41,804 nucleotides of DNA from positions 1 to 41,804 of the forward strand of contig JBNGIS010034131.1 in NCBI GenBank assembly GCA_049999725.1, written 5' to 3'. Position 1 is the stretch's first letter. Every line of letters starts with the position of its first letter. The notes under the pieces are model-generated. The model made no database searches, was not told the DNA's origin, and worked only from the letters and a program-made list of their open reading frames with translations. The position numbers and the translations under genes are program-made. Positions 33,568 through 41,804 of this stretch are shown piece by piece. This DNA is from Haplomitrium mnioides (Eukaryota > Marchantiophyta > Haplomitriopsida > Calobryales).

Positions 33568-34917
33568 TGTAACCCGCCAGATTGACTGGTAGACTCAGAT
33601 TATATGTCAATGCATATTGAGCTTTTTTAGGGTACAGTTATTTAAGTTGATGAGGGTAAGTTTAGGTTAATATAGAGTATGTTGTGGGAGAGAAGAAGGA
33701 AGATCGTAGAGAGAGCAAGCGATGTTAGCCTTTTCTCTTTTGTAAATCTCTTTGGTTGAATATACAATCTCTCTCTCATACTGCTTCCACAAAACTGTCT
33801 CCTCAAATTTTTTACATGGTATCAAAGCCTAGTTCATGAAGAGTAAGCAAAATTATGCAAATTGGGCAAAGGAAGGTTGTTGATTATTTGTCTTGAAGCA
33901 AATAGTGACAAGTTGAAAGTAGATGAAAACTTTCTTCAGTAAATGTAACAAAACATTAATTTAAGACATGGAAAGCATGGAATGCAAATGATAAGAAGGT
34001 GATGCTTTTGATTTGGAGAATGTGTGAGATAGTATGGTTGGACATATACAAGATTTGGAGTGTGCAAAAGATGTATGGGACATGTTAGAAAGGCTCTACA
34101 GTACAAGTACTAGAGCTAGGAAGATTCAATTGAAGAATAAGTACAAAGAAAAAATGCAACATGTCTGTGAATGATTATGTCTTGAAGATAAAAACGACAT
34201 TAGATGCATTGGGATCTATTGGAGTAGTTACAAAGAATGATGATTTAGTGTTTGTAGTACTGAACGGTTTGAAAGATGATGACAAGTAGAAACTGTTTGC
34301 CACTTTTGTGTATGCTTGAAAAAATCTACCAGATTTTGATCAGTTAGTCTCCTTGTTGATTATAGAGGAGAGGAACATTGAAGAACCCACTTCAGATAAG
34401 GGTTCTAATGAGCAGGCACAAGGCTTCTACTCAGCATATGGTAGAGGCAGGGGGAGATCCCAAAGAGGACGTGGTGAAGGTAGAGGTTATGTGCAATATA
34501 ACCAAAGTCAACAAAATTCAGAGAATACAACTCGTGGTAGAGACGTGGAAATTTTTGAGGAAGAAGGAGCTTTTGTGGAAGAGGTGGAAGGCAGAACATC
34601 ATGATGTAGTTTTCTATGAGTGTGAAAAAGCATGTCATTATGCAAATGACTACTATAGCATGTCTAGCAACAATAACAAAGGATATGGTCGGAGACAACA
34701 AGGAAATTATCCATTGTCATGAAAGAGTAATGGTGAGCATCTTTTTTTTTTGCAACATATGATGAGTGCTTATGCACAAGGTTGTGTAGATGATGCATGG
34801 TATGTGGATTTTGGTGCATCAAACCATATCACGCATTACAAAAATTGGTTAAATGAGCTTTATGATCTAGAGCAGCAAGGATATGTGAAAACTGGTGGTG
34901 CTACAACTCAAAATCGA
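33568..34917 (+). mobile_element. Ty1/copia fragment: LTR, primer-binding site, gag, start of protease
   Basis: The LTR is about 33568-33816 (TGTAACCC ... TTTTTACA). TGGTATCAAAGC at 33817 is the copia-type primer-binding site for initiator tRNA-Met. Gag follows from ATG 33836: VNDYVLKIKTTLDALGSI, NDDLVFVVLNGLKDDDK and LPDFDQLVSLLIIEERN (UBN2-type gag), a Gly/Arg/Gln tail, a damaged zinc knuckle (FYECEKACHYANDYYS) and the protease start DAWYVDFGASNHITHYKNW, with D-F-G-A instead of D-S-G-A. Several stops interrupt gag. Reverse transcriptase and the 3' LTR are absent; the fragment ends abruptly against element 6. Confidence 0.8.
33817..33828 (+). promoter_or_regulatory. Copia primer-binding site
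   Basis: TGGTATCAAAGC directly after the LTR end differs by one base from the usual TGGTATCAGAGC of plant copia elements. Confidence 0.8.
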
Positions 34918-37438
34918 TGAAAAGTATAAAAATTATGGCATGTTTTCACAATAAACTTGCATTGATCATTGATAGCATTTAGAAGCTTAAAAACTGAAAT
35001 ATACATAAGAATAAGTTATTTTGAAATAAGTTTGGTTGCACAAACTCTATCCACGCATAGACAAAGTGCTCCTTGAAACTTATTTTTTGGAAAAAAAAAA
35101 AAAAGAAAACATGAGGAAAATACCCAAGCGGACTAGAAGTCAAGGGAATGAGTTTGGATTCGTAAGGCGCAAAAACCAACAAAACAAAATATTGTATAGA
35201 TTTTGGAGCCCTTATTTCAATTTCAAGCAAGAAGAAAGCTTTCTTTTGTAAATGAAAATTCATTAGTGCAAAGGTTATAATGGGAATATTTTAGAGGGTT
35301 TTAGTAATTAAAAATCTTTTATAATTCAGAGAATCATATACACAAAGGAGTTATATTTTAGAATAAAAAAGGTAGTGGCTTTAGAGATTTATTTCAGAGT
35401 ATAAGCAAGCCACATCTTTAAGTTTTTGACAAGAGTCTACCAAACAAAAGGTTTCGAACTCTACAAGAGAGTATTTGAGCAAAGTAGAATCTAAACTCTG
35501 TGCGATAGTCTTTGTATGTGGAAGCTTGAGGATTGTATATCAATGTTAGTACGTGTGGAAGGCTTGGACTTCCACAAGAAAAGTCTATGCGCACATAGAA
35601 ATCCAAGCTCAACATTTGAACAATCGACACAACAACCTATGCGCGGATGGGAATTTGAACTCAACATCTCAACACTCGGCAACAAAGCCTATGTTGAACC
35701 TAGGTTTTATGTTATGTAGTAGAGTCTTTGCGCGCACGATATTTTGACTTGAGCATTAGAGTCTATACGCGCATAGGGTTCAAACTTCTACAATCAAGTA
35801 TATATGTGCTAAAGGTTTTGTTTTTTGCAACAAACTCTAGTCACACTAAATATTTCATTTTCTGATTCAGATTCTAAAAGCAAAATGGGTACAAAGCTCT
35901 ATATCTAAGTCAAAACGTGCTAAAAGTTTCCAAGTCTTACATCAAAGTCTTCACAAGCAAAAGATTAAGTAGTCAATTTGGGCAGATGCTTCAACGATAC
36001 CAAAACATTAAACTCTTGTAGCAAGCAATAAAGAAGGAAAGAATATAGTTTTATTTTGGATAAGAAAATATTTTACAAACCAAATGAAAATATTAACTAA
36101 AGATTCAAGTTTCATTCATAGAGAATAACAATCAACTTGAAATGATTTACACTAAAAAGTTCAAGGTGGCAAATAAATGCAACAAATTTCTTCAAAACAT
36201 TCTGAGTTACTTTATAAAATAATAATGTTAAATTACAATATAAACTGAAAGAATGCAATATACAATGAGGTTCTTAAATGACTTTAGTCAATCATGTCAA
36301 CTTCTTCGGATTCAACTTTAGAAGACTCATGAATATTAACATGATTTGCCTCACTATTAATATTATTGATTGAATCTCTATCAAACACATCAAGATTGAT
36401 TGCTTTTTGTCTTTTGTACTCAAATAGATTTGATTTAATGGAAGCTAGAGTGGTTTTCTGTAATTGTGTTTTTTTTTTGTGAGAAGAAAATCAAAAGGCT
36501 AAATCATGCTTTATGTTACATCAAGTACATCAATATGTAACTTGGATTTGTGTAGCCTTTTGTTGCTGATATTTTTTCTGAAAAGTATTGTCTAGAAAAT
36601 GCATCTTTAGCTTTACAAGCAAACGATTGAACATGTACTTGTTTTGAGTTTGGAGGTTCTTCCTCATCAAATGACAAAACTTTGAGAGCTTTGGCAATCC
36701 AAAACAATTTACCCTTTAGATGAAGTGATGCAACAACACAAATGAACATTCTAGCTTTTGTCTCATGTAGGTTGCCAAATTTGTGCCCGTATCCAGTTGG
36801 TGTTGTGTGAAATAATCCATTCTCATGGCCTAGTTGCTATATCATAAATTGCTTGATGTGTAGAAAGTATATGTTCTATCGGAGCATCTTCCTTAGTTTT
36901 TTGAGCATCAAGCTCAAAACTTAGACAAATATTTTGAGAATCATTACAAATACTTGCCAGTTGTGAAGGTAGAAAGGTGAATTCTGCTTCGAGTCCTTGT
37001 ATTTTTCTTTCAAAGATGTAAGCTGCAATCTCTTGTTGGGCAAGAAAAGCATCATTCCACCATTGAATATCAGAATCTATAAAGAACTTGTAGCAGTTCT
37101 CATATATATTATCCCTTATTGCAAAGACTACTTTCTCAACGTCAACTTCTCTTTCTTCCTTTTGAGATCGTTTGATTACAGAGCATGCCTTGAGAGGAAT
37201 CAACATTGAACTTAAAATTTCTTTGTCCATTTCAGGTAGGCTCTTGAGTTGACAAATACCATCCAGAGGTAACCAAAATTTATTTGTTGGAAATTGTTTT
37301 CTCCAAATCTTTGCCTTGGAATCACTCAACTGGAACTTGAATTGTTGATTAAAGGTAATATCATGTATCCTTTGAACTAGAGAGGGATGTTGTTGTAGAA
37401 ACATTTTAAAATCCCATGTTTCAATCAAAAGAGTTATT
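34918..37438 (+). mobile_element. Element 6: DUF7869-side part, truncated at both ends
   Basis: It starts at the equivalent of about 4535 in element 1 (ATGAAAAGTATAAA), so the terminal repeat is missing. It includes the conserved block CCCAAGCGGACTAGAAGTC (about 35123), palindromic units at 35575-35800 and the 3' part of a DUF7869 gene. The right border is the point where gene text stops, at 37438. Confidence 0.65.
36284..37428 (-). pseudogene. C-terminal part of a DUF7869-type gene, best-preserved tail
   Basis: A 201-codon open stretch (37428-36823) reads from IETWDFKMFLQQHPSLVQ through FWLPLDGICQLKSLPEMD and SDIQWWNDAFLAQQEIAAY. A one-base shift then leads to GHENGLFHTTPTGYGHKF, FICVVASLHLKGKLFWIAK and VLSFDEEEPPNSKQVHVQ, up to a donor at 36520/36519. 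The last exon is 36457-36284: LASIKSNLFEYKRQK, then an Asn/Ser/Glu-rich acidic tail ending VESEEVDMID and TAA. The catalytic blocks (IDGMD, LDN, GHTH) are absent because the copy stops at 37438. The segment LFWIAKALKVLSFD resembles small barrel modules, but I cannot assign it. This copy shows what elements 1 and 2 lack at the C terminus. Confidence 0.65.
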
Positions 37439-38085
37439 GTTAGGGTCCAGGATAGGAGTTAAAGATGCATGAAAGGAGAGGCAAAGGAGGAAGGAATTGA
37501 GAAAAAGGAAGAAAGCAAGTAGGAAAATGGCAAAAATGGCAAACAACAGACACTGTCCAAACAAAATAATTAAAGACTTTTAAAGATTCAATTAAAAGAC
37601 TTTTATAGGATTTAGTTAAAATAACTTTTTATTATATTTAAAGTAGAAAAGTTTCTTTAGGATCTAGAAATACAATCATAGAAATAACACATGTCTTCTG
37701 AATCACATGTACCAATCAGGCCGAGAAATAGATTAGACAGCAACAACAACTCAAACAGTTGAAAATGGAGGCAAATGGAAGAAAATCGCTTCAGCAAGAA
37801 GAAAAGAAAAGGGAAGACGTCAGTTGTACATGAGGGTTTTGTGTGTGTATTGTAAAGCGTACAAGTACATGTGTTGTGTTTTTGTGGGATTTTGAAAAGG
37901 TTATTTGGGTTAAATAATATTAGTAAAGTACTAATTAAATATTAATTAACTAGGACTAAGCCTAACCTATCGGCCCAGCCAAAAGAAAAGGGGGATAAGA
38001 TGAGTTGAGCCCAAGGTTAACTTGAAAATTGGCGTGTGAAGGTGGTTAAGATTTTGAGAAAAGAAAGGAAGGAGATTAAAAAGAA

Positions 38086-38193
38086 CGGCGCCTAGTGGTA
38101 ACAACCTTGAAGAAAGAACATCGGCGCCTAGTGGTAACAGCCTTGAAGAAAGAACATTGGCGCCTAGTGGTAATAGTCTTGAAGAAGGAACGG
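38086..38193 (+). repeat. 36-bp minisatellite, three units
   Basis: Units start at 38086, 38122 and 38158. Each begins GGCGCCTAGTGGTAA after one variable base and contains CTTGAAGAA. A decayed fourth unit may follow. Confidence 0.85.
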
Positions 38194-38325
38194 TCTTGAA
38201 GAAGCGCCTGTGGTGCTTAAGAGGTAACGGTTTTGAGGAAAGAACGCTGACCTGTGGACGCGTGGGAAAGTTAGGGTTGAAAAAAACACAAAAAAAGTTA
38301 AAAGAAAGAAAGAAGGGGTTTTGTG

Positions 38326-38327
<2 letters not shown>

Positions 38328-38405
<78 letters not shown>

Positions 38406-38415
38406 NNNNNNNNNN

Positions 38416-38462
<47 letters not shown>
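38328..38462 (+). repeat. CT dinucleotide microsatellite with a 10-N gap
   Basis: Uninterrupted CT repeat of about 125 known bases, broken by N at 38406-38415. All long Ser-Leu or Arg-Glu frames here are products of the repeat. Confidence 0.95.
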
Positions 38463-38464
<2 letters not shown>

Positions 38465-40499
38465 CTTCTCTCTCTTCTTGGGTGCCACGCCGTTGGTGGA
38501 CTATTCTGCTGGGTCCCGCTTGTGAAGCTTTCTTGTTCGAGATTGGAGAGAGCGCCATGTAGGAAAGGAGGGAGGAGGTTGGGGAAGGGCAGTACATGAA
38601 CTGAATTCTGGGCGATAGGGAGGACGATGTTTTTTTTCAAGTAAGAAGCCGTGCAATAGCTGGTGCACTTGGGATTTAGCCGGGCTGGTCTACTGAAGAA
38701 AATGTTCCTAAGCAAGATGCATCAACAGAAGGAATAACAAGTGGATTGTTGTCCTGAGCTACACTCATTGAAGAAAATCTAGGAGCATGATGGAGAGTTC
38801 TATACATCTCACGTGCATGAAGAACACTCGATGAAGGAGAAGAGGATCGAATAGATCGAGTGGCGAATCTCAATTAGTCTTGAAGGATTTGTTGTTCATG
38901 TCATTGCTTGCATATTCATTAGCAATGCGATCCTAAGAACTCGAAGTATCCAAGGGGAGAAGAGAAAATAAAGCACGAAATTGCTTGATGGAGAGGAGTG
39001 TTTGGGAGAATTCGTAAATCAGCTGATCTTGTAGAAGCGGATTGTTGTTATAATATGGGAAAGGGCTCAGTGGATAGGCAGTTTGTCGAAGTATACGGGT
39101 GAGGTGTGCAGCCTCACATGCATGCTCTTGTGCCAAAGCCAGCTCCCTTCATGATTCTTGATGATGGAGGTCGCTTCATTCCACCAGTAGCACAGAAATG
39201 TGGCCCCATTTTTTCCACTAAGTGTTTGAAGAGCCCGTAGAGGAATTCACAGCAGCAACTGCGATCAACATGCGGTGGAATGTTACAAGGTGAGGTGATA
39301 AATAAAGGCGTAAACATTGCTCCAATAAAAGAAACTTGGAGATTGCTGAATGCCTCTCGAGTCATTTTCTTCCAAGATTGAGGGATAGAACAGGAGCAAT
39401 GCAATTGCTGGCAATTGTATTAGAGTGGGAGAAAGGTGGAGGCAAAGAAAATTGCACATGAGAGAGTGAGGTGCATTGGAGAGAAGTGATCGGGTTTGAT
39501 GGAGTCGCCCAAGTCACATTCAGAAAGAAGGTAGAACAAGCTACTTTGTGTGTGAATCGATGGGTGATCTGGCAATGGACAAGCTCTTTTTGTAGTGAAA
39601 CATGATGTATCTCTTCCCTTAATCAACGTCTCGTCGACGTTCTGTCACTTCTATCGCTAGCAATGAGGAATGCAAGAGAAGTGGTGGACATGAAAATCTT
39701 AGGAAGGTGTTGAGTGGTGATGAAGTTGAGACTTGTGGATGAAGGAATGCATCTTGGTTCAAATTTACTACGGTTGCAGATAGTGGGTTTAAAACAGGAA
39801 GTGACCGTTGGGCTAAATTAAAGGAAGGCATTAGCAATGGACTCAGAGGGTGATTAGAGACCAGAAGGTGAAATTGAAGGTTGGATAAAGTAAAGTAGAA
39901 GGCTGAGTAAATATAAAGAAGGTAGATGGCTATTGAAGGGAAGAAATATGGTGATAGTTGAAGGAATGGTGGATTAAAAAAGGTAGAGGATTGGCTTAAG
40001 TAGAGAAATGAGATGACTATTAGTAGGAGAGATGGTTTGATTGGAGAGTTAATGAGTAGTGAAGAATAGGAAGGGCAAAAAGCTGATTTGGGTGACTGTT
40101 GAAGAGAATAAGAAGATAGCTGCAAAATTTCAAAGTAGAAAAAAGGAGACCAGAAAATTGACAGCTGCTGAAGGATTAATTGAAGCATGATATAGGAGGA
40201 AGATAGTGGGAGAGGAGTGATTTTGGATTGAAAATAGAGGCTTGATCGTTACAACGGCAAAGTTGGAGGGAAGAAGGGCAGAATCGACAATTACATTTCA
40301 AGAAGGATTCTCCTTAGTGAAGTTTGGCTCACAAATTCAAAGATTCCTTCCCAAGGCTTGACTTATATGGCTGGTAGCTAAGGTAACAGAAAAGTGAAAA
40401 CATTTGTTGCTATGTATTTTGTATGTGAGTACCATGTTTTATCCTTTTATTAGAGTTTGTTGTGTGTTTTGTTTGAGAGGCGTCTATGGAGAACATTAA

Positions 40500-40550
40500 A
40501 CAACCGCTACTTTGAACCATGAACCGCTACTGAGTTCCTGTTTCACTTGG
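40500..40550 (+). repeat. Best-preserved terminal repeat (methyltransferase side)
   Basis: ACAACCGCTACTTTGAACC, then ATGAACCGCTACTGAG and TTCCTGTTTCA. It serves as the reference for the outer motif pair CCGCTACT...CCGCTACT. The reverse complement of 27591-27545 differs at only a few positions. Confidence 0.75.
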
Positions 40551-40929
40551 CAGTCAAATTTTTTTTTTTTTAAATTCGGCATTCAAAAACATCAAATTTA
40601 CGACTAAAATCTTCTTTTCGAAAAAAATTTGTTTTTTATAATNNNNNNNNNNNNNNNNNNNNNNNNNNNNNNNNNNNNNNNNNNNNNNNNNNNNNNNNNN
40701 NNNNNNNNNNNNNNNNNNNNNNNNNNNNNNNNNNNNNNNNNNTATTTCTTTATAAAAAATAACTTGAAAAAAAAACATTTTAGTTATTCAAATATTCAAA
40801 AAAACTTGGCACCATTTTGAATAAACTAAATTCCTAAAAAATGAAATAAAACATATATCTTTTGTTGGAAAGAAACTACAGGAAAATGTAAATGTTTAGT
40901 CGGAAGAAGACTTGAAACCTGACTTTGAG

Positions 40930-41280
40930 CATCGTAGCTAACAAAGTCTATGCAAGCATACACTCCAAATCAGAACCGTAAAGCGTATGCATGCATAGAC
41001 TCCGAACAAGAATCCTAAATCCTCTGCGTGCTTAGACTCTCAACAAGAACAATAACGCTAGGCACGCTTGGACTTTCAACTAGAATCCTAAAGCCTGAAC
41101 ACGTTAAGATTCTAAACAAGAACCTTGCAGCCTATGCAAGCATAGACAACGAAAAAGAATCCTTTGACCAACGAGTGAAGGTACTCTAAACAACAACCTC
41201 ACAACTTAAGCGTGCAGGAAATCCGAACAAGAATTACAAAGCCTTAATGCGCAAAGACACTAAACAATGTGCAAAGACTC
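40930..41280 (-). repeat. Palindromic array in the 3' flank of element 7
   Basis: About ten units (CTATGCAAGCATACACT, GTATGCATGCATAGACT, CTGCGTGCTTAGACT) with longer spacers than in the introns. The homologous place in elements 1 and 2 has fewer units. Confidence 0.65.
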
Positions 41281-41321
41281 CAAATCATTCTATTAGATTA
41301 GTAACTGCGTTCAAACCATTC

Positions 41322-41804
41322 TTAGACTATCAACTGGATCAACTTATTCTTAAGAGTCACAATTGGAATAAAAAATTTATTAATGATGAAAAGTGTACAA
41401 AATCGTAATAAGACTCTCTCCTCTTCGGGAGGAACTGTCTCATCTAAATCTACAAATTGAGCATCTGCAGCCGATTGAGAATCCTGTCAAGACTTTCCAA
41501 TCCCTCATATGACTACAGAGTCACCAGAAGCACCTGTAATACCAAGAGGAACAGGTTCCTTGTGGTAAGCAAAAACTATTTGTGACTCCGTCACAGAGGA
41601 TGGTAAGGAAGCCATCTCCAAAACCCTCTGTGGAATATAAATGGACTGACGTCTATCATATTGCACGGAGATGCAATTTTGCATCAGCTTAAGAGCACAG
41701 ACAAGGCTTGTACCAGACCCACAGTAGAGATCAAGGATCCAATCCTGCTCTGTTGATAAATGGTCGATGAAAAAATTGTACAGAGCCTGCGGCTTTTGAT
41801 AAAC
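41322..41804 (-). pseudogene. DNA methyltransferase last exon with intact motif I, element 7, partial
   Basis: The reading frame enters from beyond the window with VYQKPQALYNFFIDHLS and continues QDWILDLYCGSGTSLVCALK and LMQNCISVQYDRRQSIYI. D-L-Y-C-G-S-G-T is a textbook motif I for S-adenosylmethionine binding, with the acidic ribose-binding position in QYD (EYD in other copies), followed by the helix PQRVLEMASLPS. Downstream, FAYHKEPVPLGITGASGDS leads to two in-frame TGA codons where element 1 has coding triplets, and the original stop has become CGA, extending the frame to TAA at 41324-41322. The catalytic part is the cleanest in the window; the stops lie after it, in a tail of unknown importance. 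Confidence 0.75.

Larger units (their letters stand above)
37439..40499. other. Unclassified 3-kb insertion-like segment of different composition
   Basis: The segment begins TGTTAGGGTCCAGG exactly where the DUF7869 gene text ends, and runs to the terminus of element 7. TG at the start could mark an LTR, but no matching end, primer-binding site or polyprotein was found. Base composition is purine-rich on plus over long stretches (GGAAGAAAG, GAGGAAG), unlike the rest. Minus-strand open frames (39404-39114, 39136-38933 and 40188-39619) are low-complexity or unrecognised and are not called genes. It contains a 36-bp minisatellite and a CT microsatellite. Confidence 0.4.
40500..41804 (-). mobile_element. 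Element 7: left (methyltransferase-side) end, continues past the window
   Basis: Terminus at 40500, AT-rich subterminal region with a 100-N gap (40643-40742), palindromic array at 40930-41280, AATAAA on minus at 41381-41376, then the last exon of the methyltransferase. Orientation is as in element 2. Confidence 0.7.

Noticed and set aside
38290-38530. Long Ser-Leu and Arg-Glu open frames on both strands
   Set aside because: They are translations of the CT microsatellite.
39114-39404. 96-codon minus-strand frame with many Cys and a gene-like look
   Set aside because: No family recognised, no splice-supported continuation; kept only as part of the unclassified segment.
39619-40188. 189-codon minus-strand frame, the second longest open frame in the window
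   Set aside because: Ser/Leu/Phe/Pro low-complexity text from a purine-rich stretch; no domain, no homologous copy here.

Overview
This AT-rich window looks like a transposon graveyard in a nuclear plant genome. A Ty3/gypsy chromovirus and a Ty1/copia fragment with a plant-type primer-binding site point to a land plant; I cannot name the species. No intact host gene is recognisable. Most of the window is built from copies of one DNA-transposon-like family that I do not recognise from the literature. Its structure can be pieced together because several copies are broken at different places.

Inferred structure of the family (about 9-11 kb): imperfect terminal inverted repeats (TIRs) of roughly 40 bp beginning ACAACCGCTACTTTGAACC enclose two divergently transcribed, intron-containing genes that share a promoter region of about 0.6-0.7 kb. 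One gene encodes a DUF7869-type protein with conserved blocks IDGMD, LQLDNxxRENKN and GHTHxQIxxxFS; it is the probable transposase. The other encodes a four-exon protein joining a ParB-like domain (GGNHS motif) to a DNA amino-methyltransferase with circularly permuted, beta-class motif order: motif IV DIPYGYN comes first and motif I DLYCGSGT last. Introns, 3' flanks and even the start of the DUF7869 coding region carry arrays of a ~24-25 bp unit centred on the palindrome CCATGCGCGCATGG / CTATGCGCGCATAG.

Layout. 1-560: fragment of the DUF7869-side end (element 8). 561-4282: nothing recognised. 4283-10900 plus 22243-26166: one host element (element 1), with DUF7869 on minus, methyltransferase exon 1 at 10118 and exons 2-4 at 22274-25361. 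Its methyltransferase intron 1 is split by element 2 (10901-22242): methyltransferase on minus 15866-11692, DUF7869 on plus 16498-18770, then a right end that is present twice, separated by a 46-bp minisatellite and a 400-N gap. 26167-30650: a head-to-tail series of truncated right ends and methyltransferase fragments (elements 3, 4 and 5). 30651-33567: Ty3/gypsy chromovirus on minus, interrupted at its reverse transcriptase by a Ty1/copia LTR-gag-protease fragment (33568-34917). 34918-37438: the other end of a DUF7869 copy with the best-preserved C terminus (element 6). 37439-40499: an unclassified segment of different composition with a 36-bp minisatellite and a long CT microsatellite. 40500-41804: left end of another element (7), whose methyltransferase motif I is intact and which runs out of the window.

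Every copy seen here carries stops, frameshifts or deletions, so all are called pseudogenes. The pairing of a transposase-like gene with a ParB-methyltransferase, conserved in two copies in the same divergent arrangement and bounded by TIRs, is the main discovery candidate. A transposon carrying its own DNA-modification enzyme and dense palindromic arrays suggests self-marking or anti-silencing, but that function is inference.
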